The notes below the pieces were generated by a model. It did no database searches. It was not told the DNA's origin and saw only the letters and a program-made list of their open reading frames with translations. Source: Strongyloides papillosus (lineage: Eukaryota; Nematoda; Chromadorea; Rhabditida; Strongyloididae). From it: DNA of 64,000 bases. Positions 50,234 to 61,063 of the stretch are shown here, piece after piece (the first letter of the stretch is position 1; every line of letters begins with the position of its first letter). The position numbers and the translations under genes were made by a program. The stretch is taken from NCBI GenBank assembly GCA_005656395.1, contig SRSI01000004.1, positions 992,001 to 1,056,000 on the forward strand, written 5' to 3'.

Positions 50234-50938
50234 TTATACTTTTTCATCATTTGGATATATTGTTGCAAGTTCATTTTTTAATTTATAACGAGAATAACCA
50301 TCAAAGACTCCTAAGTATTTTGAGATTGATGGATGAAATACTCTACCCTCTGATTCTTGTAATTCCACCTCAGCAACATACATTAGAGAAGGTAATACAA
50401 CATCTCTAGTAGTTACCAATACTGCATAAAATGGCATTTTATCATTCTTATAATGACCTTCTGGATCATGCTCTTTTAACCATTTCTCTGGAGCTGATGC
50501 TTTCTCATCCCAACCAACAACAACACCTCGTATATTGTATTTCTTTGTTGCTACAACTTGCCCCACTCGAAATTTTACGAAAGGAGGACGAGGATCTCTG
50601 ACTCTTTTAGACACTAAAAAACAAATAGCTAAAAAATAATTTACATCACCTACATCCATAGTATTTTTCTTTGTCACTTGAATTTTCAACATTTTTTGAA
50701 TCAATTATAGCTAAAATTTTGGGTGAATAATACCTCCTAACAAATGGCAAATATTTATCAATATACTTAAAAATATCTTTTACAATTCTAAAAAGTTACA
50801 TCAAAAATTAGTTAAATTTAATACAAAATCATACGTGTGCAAATAATACTTAGCATCTGAAGTTGAACTGTGAATGAGATATATTTGAGCAAAACCTGCT
50901 AAGATTAAAATTAACAGTAATCCATATTGATGTTCCAT
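50234..50938 (-). CDS. YccV-like (hemimethylated DNA-binding) domain protein with a hydrophobic N-terminus
   Basis: Best model: exons 50938-50835, 50787-50650 and 50603-50234, 203 residues. Residues 2-22 form a hydrophobic segment that looks like a signal peptide or membrane anchor. The C-terminal part from about residue 90 matches the YccV/HspQ-like fold found at the end of animal FBXO21: FRVGQVV, RGVVVGWDEK, AP-x-x-W, then FYAVLV. In bacteria this fold is in HspQ; in animals its job is poorly known. There is no F-box here. The middle junction is ambiguous: donor GTGATG to acceptor CTAAAAG gives ...GCR-VRDPRP, while a donor 30 bases earlier (GTGACA) with the acceptor TTTTTTAG also keeps frame. 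Start and domain are firm. Confidence 0.75.
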
Positions 50939-51190
50939 AATAATCAGTTAAATATTAGTAATAATTACGTATATAATAAAAGAGCAATCATACACAAATA
51001 ATTACAACTTTTCTCTCATAGGGATATTTTTCCACAAATTAAATAAGAGTATGTGTTGTTAAAAACTAATTTCTTTCAAAAAATTTATTTTTGAACTGTA
51101 AAAAAATTCAAAAGAAAATAATTTATCAGTACAATTAGAAATTCTATATACAAAAAATGTAAATAATTTAGTTTAAAACTTGTTACTTAT

Positions 51191-51782
51191 TTATTCATCT
51201 TTAATATTTAATGGTATTTCTGGGACTACATAATTTTCATTGATACTAAAAATTAATTACTAGAGAATTTTTAGTAGAAAATACCTACCAATAAATATCA
51301 TCATCGGAAAAAGTATATGAATTGTCATAAATAGTAAAATTGGTACTAAGGCATATCAAAAACCTTTCCTTTAAAAAGTAAACGATTAATTTTTTAGCTT
51401 TCATTATATAATTAATTCCAGTTGAGTCAATTTTAGGTAGAACATGGTTAGATAAACAATCAACTGCTTCCTTTCCATTAAAAACATTATCATATTTTTT
51501 AAATATCACTTTATGCGTTTTCTTTGGTACTCTACTCTTAAAAAGATTCAAAATTATAACAAACTGTAATTATTAAATGATTAAAATGTATTAGTTTCTA
51601 ATGAAACGTACCTTTCGTATTGCTTTAAATTTCCCACAATGTAAATTCTCAATATCTTTCTCCAAGATCGTTAAATCATTTGTTTTTCTAGAGTCTAAAG
51701 ACTCGGTTTTTGAAATTTTCTTTTTAAAAGAATTTCTTACAGATCTACGAATTGAATTTTTCACAGAAAAAAAACTTTCCAT
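51191..51782 (-). CDS. Short DEP-domain protein
   Basis: Exons 51782-51612, 51563-51289 and 51245-51191, with introns of 48 and 43 bp; 166 residues. The first 57 residues are basic and Ser-rich (SIRRSVRNSFKKK). A DEP domain follows at about residues 58-150, with the FKKYDNVFNGKEAVDCL core typical of the DEPDC1/LET-99 type. DEP domains bind membranes or receptor tails in G-protein and Rho signalling. Relatives of the DEPDC1 type usually have a RhoGAP-like region after the DEP domain; this product ends after about 15 more residues. It may be a lineage-specific truncated paralogue. I cannot name an orthologue. Confidence 0.72.
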
Positions 51783-52055
51783 TTAAACAAATGCTTAAAA
51801 TTATTTTTGATGAGTCATTGCTAGGTTATTTTATCTTCAAAACCAACAATTGGTTTGTTAATACCATTACAAACTTTTAATCTTTAAATATAATTTGTCA
51901 TAGTGATGTTAATAAAAATAAAATAATTTCACCATACTTTGTTTTCATTATAAAGAAATAAAATTAAGGTATAGAAGATAAAGAAGAAAAATACTATATG
52001 TTTGCAATGATAATTATGGTAAAAAATTTTTATTATTATTTTAAAATTAAAAAAA

Positions 52056-52769
52056 TTATAATCCTAGGCATGTTGAGAGACACTCTTCTTTAGTGATAAA
52101 AATATTAGCAGTTGATTTAATTTCAGGATTCCATTTAAAGGATTTACAATCATCACCAATATAATGCCACCTCTGTAACCAACCATCTTCATCGTCTTCT
52201 ACATCTGCAAATGATTGCCGTCTTTGAGAACAAATTATATCTTAAATATAAAACGTGTTATTTAATATATTATCTATTATCAATTTACCTTTTCCTGGAC
52301 AGCAAATACCATCAAATGTCTTATCGCGCACAAAGAGAGATATTACTTGGATACATTCATATCCTGCAACAGGACAGCCAATTCCTTTTTTAGTACTACA
52401 AAAAACAGCCTTTCCAACGGCTGTTGGTAAATCTCCCTGTAATATAAATTGATATCCTGTTCCTTCTGGATATGGACAAGTTGCTGGTGGTCCAATCATA
52501 CCAGTATCTTAAGTAAAAAAAAAGTTACATATATATTAATATAATAACTTACTTGCATCCATCAATGAAAGACATGTCCAACCAGCTTTGTTACTTGATC
52601 TTCTTCTTATATAATTATCTCTACATGAGCATTTTCCACTTTTACAATAAGATGTAGACCATACTTTAGTACACTCTTTATCACTATCACATTCTTTACA
52701 TTGAATTCTTAGACTAAATAATAGTAGATGAAATAGTAATGGAAAATAAATACACTTTAAAAAGGTCAT
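52056..52769 (-). CDS. Secreted cysteine-rich protein: EB-like, lustrin-like and degenerate Kunitz domains
   Basis: Exons 52769-52553, 52507-52289 and 52240-52056 encode 206 residues. Residues 1-23 are a signal peptide. Next comes a Cys-rich EB-like module (CKECDSDKECT ... CKSGKCSC), then a lustrin-type segment with GTGYQF, a C-P pair and ICCP, widespread in nematode extracellular proteins. The C-terminal part has the Kunitz layout (W-x-Y, C-x-x-F, final EECLSTC) but only four of the six cysteines: the pair forming the C2-C4 bridge is missing, as is the usual GC of the core. Protease inhibition is therefore uncertain. Each domain largely matches one exon. A minus-strand AATAAA lies about 25 bases after the stop. 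Confidence 0.78.
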
Positions 52770-53088
52770 TATCCAGAAATACTAATATTTTAGAAAGTAA
52801 TTGTCAAATAATCTTTGGAAATTAAAAATAAAACTTTCAATGGAGAGATATTCATTTATCGATGGCAACCTGTTTAATTATCCACTAGAAAATCAACACA
52901 CATTAAAAAATAATCTAATTTTACGCATTAATAGTTTAAAAAGATACCATATATAATTTTTATTGTTATTTTTATCTTTTAAATTTGTCTTTTAAAAAAA
53001 TATTTCTTTATTTGAGTATCTTTATGTTGTACACCGTACTTATATTTTTTAGATTACTAAAATATTATACAATATAGAAAAAAAATTT
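52770..53088. other. Short intergenic spacer
   Basis: 319 bp of AT-rich sequence between the start of the cysteine-rich gene and the end of AVL9. A minus-strand AATAAA at 53007-53012 is the likely AVL9 poly(A) signal, 77 bases after its stop codon. Confidence 0.5.
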
Positions 53089-54791
53089 TTATCCTCCTTT
53101 GAACCAAGAGGAGATACTTGATTTCATTTTGCTGCCAGCATCACTAACATACTTACTTGTTGTAGCAATATTATTGACAATTCTTCGTCCACCTTCACTA
53201 TCCGTTATATGCTGACTCATTTTTAATTTTAAATCACCAATATTTAATTGTCTGGCAAAAGGATGACCTGGAACAACTCCATCAAAACCTGGATGAGTCT
53301 TTGAGAGCCAAATTCTGTAATTTAAAGTGCATTTCCATTCATTAATAAAATCAGTATTAAAATCATCTAATAAATCTTTGTCTTCTGATATGCTTGTTGA
53401 TAATAGAGAAAGGAGATATGCTCTAAATTGAAAACGAATCCAATCATCACTACCTTCCCAAGAAATTTCACTCCCTTGATATGATGATTGTTTAGCAATA
53501 TAATCAGCAAATCTTAAATCTGCCGTTGTTAAATGTAACTTCTTTTTCAAATCAGATTCTAGATAATCAATCACTAAATCATCATCTTCATTTAATGTTA
53601 TCATAATATCAAATAATTCACGGCGATGATTAAATAAAGTATTTGTTGTTCCAATGCAAAAAGCACGAACATTATGACTTTTTATCATATCCATATAACA
53701 AATACTAAGATATGGATGAAAAAGATATCCTTTAACAAATAAACTTAATGGAAAACCAAAATCATCTACGACCATTGTATTACAACTAGACATCTTTAAT
53801 TTCTCTTCTTCATTTACACTTTCAACTAGATTATTTTTCCTCTGGAGAACAGAATAATGAGCAGCTTCAAAAAGTCCATACTGTGTTAATGATGGAAATA
53901 AAGATATTAGTCCAAAAAGTGAATTACCAAGTTTATGTGTTGGAAAAATATTAAACATAACCTAAAAAGGATAATTATTTTTTAAAACATCAAAAACTTA
54001 CTTTTTTCTCAAGTAATATAAGTTTAAAAAGCATTAAAACTCTTCCTTTAAATGTATTCAACATACAATTTAATGGGATATCTAAAAAATGAAATTAAAT
54101 AAATATATACTATCATTTATGTGCTAGTTTTTTTTAATTTATATACCTGCGGCTTCAATTAATGTTTCATCATTTTTTATATCCATATGAAACATATCAC
54201 TTAAATTTTTATACATTTGTTTAAGAACATCAACTTTAGAAAAATCTTTTTCATTGAAATATGCTTCAGTTATAATTTCTAATTTTGATAAAAGTGAACC
54301 ATACAATGGAATTCTAGATATAATACAAACAGATTTTTGTACTGTACTTCTGGTAACATCTTTTTCTTTAGCAACTAGTTCCTGGAAATTATTTTAATAT
54401 AATAGTTTTTTTTATTATTATTACACATACATCTGCTGCAATTTGTCGATAACATGATATACCAAATACAGAGCGATTATGTTCATCAAGAGAAGGCAAC
54501 AAAAAATATACAACATCTATATTTTAAATAAAATATTACAATAAATACAAATGAAAATCGTTAAAACAACCTTTATCTACATTATGTGCACCATCAGGTA
54601 AGGCAAGAGATGGCAAATTAACCCATTCTTTAGGAATATCTTCTTCTTTAGGTGAACAACTATTATTTATTGGTGGATAACAATATTCAATCTAAAATTT
54701 TAACAAACTAAATATTAATCAATTATCTTACTTGGCAACCTCTCTTGTGATGGAATCCAACCACAATTACATGAAGTACAGCACTTGTCAT
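53089..54791 (-). CDS. AVL9: AVL9 homologue, late secretory pathway protein
   Basis: Six exons: 54791-54732, 54691-54571, 54516-54431, 54381-54147, 54081-54002 and 53961-53089; 484 residues. AVL9 proteins have a DENN-like fold and act in Golgi-to-surface vesicle traffic and, in animals, in epithelial polarity and cell migration. Recognisable blocks: VLHVIVVGFHHKRGCQ at the N-terminus, LPDGAHN, SVFGISCYRQIAA, TVQKSVCIISRIPLYG, FKGRVLMLFKLILLEKK, then KLGNSLFGLISLFP. All junctions fall at positions that keep these blocks continuous. The human protein is about 650 residues, so the C-terminal part is shorter here, mainly in the acidic loop regions. Introns are 39-65 bp. It is one of five minus-strand genes in a row, but spacing is too wide to claim an operon. 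Confidence 0.93.
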
Positions 54792-56102
54792 ATCTAAAAA
54801 AGCTAAAAAAACAAACTTAAAAAAGAAATTTTTATGTAATTAGCATAATCTTAGATATGTTGGATGTTAACATTTGTATAGGAATGTTATTTTTTGTGGT
54901 ATACATATAACCAAAATGTGACGCTTAAAGACCACAATTTACGACAAATATCTAAGAACTTATGAAGCACAATAATTTTTAATAAATACTTTTATTCTAT
55001 TTCCATATATGTAATGTTTATTACAGAATAAGAAAAAAAAGTAAAACAACTTAATATATGGTAGATGAGAAAATAAAAATTTGAATAAATATTTTATCAT
55101 AAGAAGTGTAAATAAATTATTGTAGTTATTGAAAAATATTATTGTCATATTGGTAAAAAACACACTACTAATATGGTACTTATCTTTTTTATATATTTAT
55201 TAATGTATTAAAAACAATCTTACTATCATGCAATCTTTTGATTTTTTTATCATATTTCAAAATTTTATTTACTTTTGCAATTGCACTTTGATTTACTTTA
55301 TTACTATGTTTAGTAACTTGTATAAAATTGTTAGGGAAATTTTAGAATTATCTTAAACTTCTTTAAATTAATCTACATATGGAATTTAATGTTTTGATTC
55401 TATTTTCAAAACAATATTTACAAAAAGTTTAATGTAAATACCCCGGAAAAAGTAGACATTTTTTCACATCATCTTGTCTTTCGAATAATATTTTTAAGAA
55501 ATTAATATTTTGCACCTTCTTTTTATTATATTGTTGATATAGAAAACTAACATGCCATATAAAAATGTTTACTACTCATAGTTTAAGTGTACTTTTGAGG
55601 CATATTTTCCAGAGTATGCATGTTGAAAACATTCACTTAAAAAAATAAAAAAATTATAGTACACAAATTTAATATAAAGAATTTTCATAAATTTCTAATA
55701 GTTATTAGCAATATCGTAGTTTTTTTATATTTTATATGAAATACCCTTCAACGACACTTGCTTCCTTTTGAGAAGATAACTGATATTGGCTTCTTTTGTT
55801 ACGTTGTATATTAGAATTCACAGTTATATATTTACCGTCTTATTGTATTTCTTTAACAACAATTAAATTCCATTACCATAATTATTGTTAGTGAGACAAT
55901 AACTTACAATTTCTTGATTCTCACTGTCATGCAAAGTATTTATAGGTCCTATATTAACCTGACTACCATTTACAGTAAAATAACATTTTGAATAACAATG
56001 CGCAAAATACATACAAATAGATGTGTCATCTTACTTATCTCAATATTCGTAATAATATTTCATAACGTGATTCGTTACACTTAAATGCCACTTAAAAATT
56101 TT
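54792..56102. other. Intergenic region upstream of AVL9
   Basis: About 1.3 kb with slightly higher GC than the left desert but no defensible gene. A 67-codon minus-strand frame at 54960-55163 is low-complexity Phe/Tyr/Asn text and is not called. Confidence 0.5.
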
Positions 56103-56399
56103 CTAAGATATTTTCAGTAAAAGTTTTATAAAATCCCCAATATTTGTAAAAAAGTATATAGGTAATGTTTCAAGTAAATTAAATTTTATGATAATCGGAG
56201 TAATCACTTTAGTAAATAATCTGTCATGCATAATTGTATGATACATATAACTAAAAATAAATTTATTACTATCTGAGCATATACGTATCACATAAAAGTT
56301 ATTTGAATTGACAGAAACACCCTCATAAGTTGGTTTTAGCATGTATAAACTATTATAAATAACGGAATTAAAACCTAAAGATTCTACATAAATTAACAT
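56103..56399 (-). CDS. Unidentified 98-residue frame, possibly a gene remnant
   Basis: ATG at 56399, stop at 56103-56105. Composition is more balanced than in random frames here (Cys, Asp, Gly, Pro, Val, Met all occur), and there is no low-complexity run. Just upstream on the same strand two other frames also look gene-like: one from an ATG near 56530 starts with a typical signal peptide (MKLSFLFFLIF), and another continues with ETKIIPEKLTIYAYVKPE before a stop. The three pieces lie in order but in different frames with no good splice sites between them. This suggests a frameshifted secreted-protein pseudogene, or a real gene whose introns I misread. No family recognised. Confidence 0.3.
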   Translation of the reverse strand: MLIYVESLGFNSVIYNSLYMLKPTYEGVSVNSNNFYVIRICSDSNKFIFSYMYHTIMHDRLFTKVITPIIIKFNLLETLPIYFFTNIGDFIKLLLKIS

Positions 56400-56478
56400 T
56401 CTGGTTTAACATAAGCATAAATTGTTAGTTTTTCCGGAATGATTTTAGTCTCGTCCAAAATAAAATTGGATGTATTCG

Positions 56479-56484
56479 TTTATT
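56479..56484 (-). terminator. Candidate poly(A) signal of set-1
   Basis: Minus-strand AATAAA 70 bases after the set-1 stop codon. Confidence 0.4.
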
Positions 56485-56553
56485 AAAATCAAAATTAAAA
56501 ATAAGAAAAAATAAGAAGCTCAACTTCATGTTAATGTATAATAATAATAAAGA

Positions 56554-57708
56554 TTATGAATTTTTCAGCCAAGGATTATTAGCAACACTTTCAGGGGTAC
56601 GATCTCCATAGTCATATAATAATTCTTCGCCGACATCAATATCCCGTAAAGCAATCATAATTAAATGAAATTTATCTCCAATATCCACAACTTTGGTCTT
56701 TAGATTTGGACGCAGACAGGAGTGATTAATCAGTCTAGCCTTAAAAGGCGATTCTTTTGTGGCATCTACACACCAATTTTGCCCTTTATGATTAAAATAA
56801 TACATATATGAACCCAGTGATTCATCTTTTTTGTACTCTTTTTCCAACTTTTTGGCAGCTTTAGCTGAAAGAAGTGTACCGATATATTCAATAACAAAAT
56901 CACCCCTTTTAAATAACTTCTTTGTTTTACAACCTCGACCTTTTACTTTATCAGTAAAGATCTCAAGAAATTCTTCATTGACTCGTGAACATATTTCATA
57001 TTCTAGCTGTGTTTTCTTTTCTTTCTAAAGTAGTAAAAATAATGAGATTTTTATTTGTATGGGTAAGGTAACAAAAACTAATATAATAAAAATCAATATT
57101 TTTATTAATTAATACAATTATGACCCAGCAATATATACATGCACAATAATTAGTAAAACATACCTCTATTTGTGATGCGGTCTTCCTCGTACTTTTACGA
57201 ACTTGGAAATACTCTGTAATTTTATGATTTGATGTAGCCTCATCTTTAATTATTTTCGGTGGCCGATTTTCCTTACATCGATTTCCTTTTTTACTTCGTG
57301 AGGAGGCCTTTTTACGAGTAAGAATATTAGTAGCAGACGGTGGTTTTATTTCTTTATCTTTATTTACAGTAGTATGTACATCAGCAGATCTTTTTTCATC
57401 ACTAAATTTAGAGATTTATACTTATAACAATAATACTCCTCAATTACTTACTCTTTTACATTTCCACTTATTTCGTCCTTTTTATCATCTTTTTTAGGGA
57501 TAACTTCCTCATTGTCCGAGGCATCTTTTGCTTTATCCTCATTTACTATCACCACTTCTTCCGAAAAAACAGATACCCCTTTTTCTTCTACACATATTGC
57601 ATCCTCCGTATATCTTATACCCCTCCTCTTAGGGGTACATTTATTCTTCTCCGGAACCTCGGACTTTAGACTTAAACACCTTTTTACATTGATATTAGTA
57701 ACTATCAT
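56554..57708 (-). CDS. set-1: Histone H4 lysine-20 monomethyltransferase (KMT5A/PR-SET7 type)
   Basis: Exons 57708-57452, 57401-57164 and 57024-56554; 321 residues. The first ATG in frame is 57708; a TTG two codons earlier is not used. The N-terminal half is charged and Lys-rich, as expected for a chromatin protein. A short TEYFQVRKSTRK block just before the SET domain matches the DYYPVRRSSRK flank of KMT5A. The SET domain (about residues 190-315) shows KGRGCKTKKLF, GDFVIEYIG, a MYYF-x-x-KGQNWCVDAT segment, RLINHSC for cofactor binding, and the closing ELLYDYGDR with the catalytic Tyr. It ends with WLK as in other members. Substrate is H4K20 by family; the role is chromosome condensation and cell-cycle progress. 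An exact E2F site lies about 345 bp upstream. Confidence 0.95.
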
Positions 57709-58050
57709 ATTCAAATAAATCGCGTATTTTATGTATTGAAAGACTGAATGATTGCGATTCCTTAAAGCAAATATATTTTATTTTAATGCCTAAAATGAAA
57801 AACCAGTTATTTCAAAGTAAAAAATTATGAGAAAAATTTTTTTAATACAAACAAAATTCTAAAAAAAAAATTATACGAGAATTAACCCTTTGTGTTCAAG
57901 CAAAATAATAGCTAGTAGTACGACTTAGAGCTTTGGATAAATGTGTATCGTACGCATATTTAAAGTTGCCAGGATAAGGAGAAAGTACTAACTTTCGGCA
58001 TGAATTTTAATAATGCAAATCACATTAGTAACTATAACATAATCTACTAA

Positions 58051-58058
58051 TTTCCCGC
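58051..58058 (+). promoter_or_regulatory. E2F consensus site upstream of set-1
   Basis: TTTCCCGC, an exact TTTSSCGC match, about 345 bases upstream of the set-1 start codon. It is the only other exact copy of this octamer I noticed in the window besides the one before rnr-1. The SET8 protein is cell-cycle controlled in animals, so a link is plausible. Confidence 0.45.
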
Positions 58059-60241
58059 CACAATCTTAAGGTATTTTAACTATTGTTTTGGTAAATGTAA
58101 CCAATTTTAAATAAACTGGATTTTCTTAATGAATCAATAAAGTACATAAACTTTTCTTTTAAAAAATATTAAAAATGTATTAAATGTCTAATAATGTAAA
58201 GAAAATTAGATGTGTTTAAAAACAGTAAATAGTAGCCAAAAGAAATATATATATAACGCATATAAATTACAATATTTTGCTTTTGTTATAGATATTTTAA
58301 ACCTATCGAATAATAGCAACGCAGTTAGAGAACTAATAATAGTCTAAAATCAATTTTGTTGGGGATGATTCAAAACGCAAATCACTAATTTTGCAAGTAC
58401 GATTTGAAAGAAGGATAAGTATGAATTACAATAGAGGTAATAATTATTTAACTTACACAAACCATCCATTAATGGCATCCTTTTAATGATTTAATAATAA
58501 AAAAATGCATCTGTTTCATCCATATGTTACATTTTAAACTGTCTTTTGGAACAATAAAACATATTGCTATTTTTTTAAATTAATGATCATTTGATGCACC
58601 GTATATTGGGCACCACCATAGATGACTAAAAATCTCCCTAATATTTAAAATTACGAGTATATATTTCCACACATTTTTCAAAATTCCCACAAATTAAAAG
58701 CATTTTGGATATTATTTAAAATACACATTAATTAAATAGTATTTTCCTGATTTTCAGCATCATTACTTTCTCGACTTCATTTTTACATACATTTACCATT
58801 CATTTTATATCATTAAATAATAATATCAAATAAAATTTATTTTTAAAAGCAATTGTTTAATTCTAAAAATCATATTGAGTAAGAATTCAATTTCAATTTA
58901 CAACTTTTTTTGTTGGAATTGTACAAATATGCGGTTACTTATAAAATAAAAAATCATGCTGAATATGTGTTATAATGTACTCCATTATTTATATTTGTAG
59001 TAAGAAATTATAACTAATTTTTCAACTCGCAAAGTGAATATTTCCTTACTACAATTCTATTAAATGATAAACAAAAAATATTTCGAAATTTAATGTACTA
59101 ACAAACAAAAAACTAAAACATTCCATTGATTTTTGAAGATAAAAATTCACTGTTACGAAATTTTATTCCAATGTAGAAATTAGCATTTCAAAAAACATTT
59201 ATTTTTGCTACATAAACACGTCATAATTATTACAGTATCACTTTGTTTTTATTTACAAGATCATATAGCAAGGCAAACTATCTGTAAGCCAAATTCTCTG
59301 TCCTCCTTCTTAATAAATATTCCATTGTTTAAAATTTAATTTATATTAGTTCATTTTTTATTTTTAATATAAATTTCTGTCAAATAATAAACATTCTGCC
59401 CATGTTTATATTTATGCCATCATTGTTTTCCATAACATTTAAAATATACGCACCAAAGCCAAATAATCTAATTCTTCTCTAAACAACAATAACAGTTGTC
59501 TCTCGTGTTTATATTAATTATCAATTTACTTTTTTGACCATTACAAATAAAATTATAACAAATTCCTTTTATTTTACAATTTATTAATGTCTATGATTTA
59601 ATTCTACCTCAATATTAGCTTAATGTTTAGAAGAAAAACTTTATATTTTGATTTTAACACACACCTAAGGAAACTTATTGACAATATTTAAAAAAAAATA
59701 ATCAAAATGAGTTGATACGACGTCATTTTATAAAGTCATTGTATTTCTTATACTTCTTGACTTTAAAAATATGCATTTTTTTTAAAACGCTTACCTAACA
59801 AGTACTTTCTCAATATAATAAACATCTGCCCTAAAAACTAGTGAAAACAAAATTTATTAGAATCTATACGTAAAAAAAATCTCAAACAACAACCGCCATT
59901 CCCTCAAATAACACCTGTGGAGAAATGGTACAAAAATTCATGGGACTAGCATTGTTTCCCATATTTCTCCCACAACGAAAATGCTCCTACCACGTCAATT
60001 AAACTACTCATAATAATGCGATACAAACATAAAATTCTTTGTCTCTAACAACCCACCCCCTGTTGGGTGCGTCTTTTCGAGTTGTCTTTTTCATATGTAA
60101 AAACTACTGCCCAACCTCTGTCATGATAATGTCAATCCAAGTGTTTGATAATAAAGACTGCTGTGTGCTCCATTGCATTTAGAAGCACTCTAACCTTTCT
60201 ATTTTTGCATTTTTGACTGCTGCTTTTTTAGCTTCTCGCTG

Positions 60242-60248
60242 TATAAAA
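60242..60248 (+). promoter_or_regulatory. TATA-like box in the strawberry notch upstream region
   Basis: TATAAAA following a GC-richer stretch, about 820 bp before the start codon. If used it implies a long leader or a leader intron, or an unannotated transcript. Confidence 0.25.
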
Positions 60249-60488
60249 ATAAACCCAGAGAGAGTCTGTTAGATAATCTATAATATATATCACATTTTAC
60301 GCATGTACTCGTTGCGGCATTTTTTTTTTCTAGCGGGTAGTGTATAAAATTGTGATGCTTTTACGCACAGACGTGTGTATATAGATTTTTAGTAATAAAA
60401 AATTTTCTGTAATATTAATACATGATCAAATCAGATATGTAATTCCTATAAGCAGATATAGCCACACATAGACAGGCATACCCTGAGC

Positions 60489-60494
60489 CACGTG
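60489..60494. promoter_or_regulatory. CACGTG E-box
   Basis: A perfect palindromic E-box within CCACGTGATC, about 570 bp upstream of the strawberry notch start. bHLH factors of the MYC/MAX and TFEB type bind this core; which one, if any, is unknown. Confidence 0.3.
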
Positions 60495-61063
60495 ATCTTG
60501 TAGATGCGCCAATTTTTGACGTTTTTTTTTGTTATAAACAACTGTTAAAAATTGCTAGAACTATCGCTAAACCACTATTACATATGTCCTGTCATACGTA
60601 TCATAACTACTAGTAATTTAAAGAAGGGGTATTTCGGTGTCATCACGGTCACTTAGCTAAATACCTGAGAACATTTTAGTATAAGATTGGCCTATTTACA
60701 TCTCTTTAAATATAAGCTTATTCCTATAATGTAGTACTATTGTAGATGTAATTTAGAAAAAAACAAATGTTAATGGAGGCTCTGTATAGACTAATTGCAC
60801 TTTAGAATAATTCAACTCATTAGAAATAGAGACCCTCTGGATGATGTGGAATGTTGGAATTTCCTCGTAGTATAGTCAATAAATTTTTGTTTGATTGCGA
60901 AATATACAAAACGATAGATGTTGTTCCACATCATGTACAATGATTCTTTCTAAGACCGGTTTTATTTTAAATTTTATTTTTTTTAAATATATTTTCTACA
61001 TAACATATGTTTATAGTGTCGTATATTTTTCCGTTTTCAAAGTGGAGCGGATAATTAATATTA

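Larger units (their letters stand above)
57709..61063. other. Divergent intergenic region between set-1 and the strawberry notch gene
   Basis: 3.35 kb. The left 2 kb is AT-rich, with the E2F match at 58051. The right part, about 59.9-60.95 kb, is clearly richer in GC, with C-runs, a CACGTG E-box at 60489 and several TATAAA-like boxes (60242, 60344). It contains no long open frame. It probably holds the promoter and leader of the strawberry notch gene, and could contain a non-coding RNA. Confidence 0.5.
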
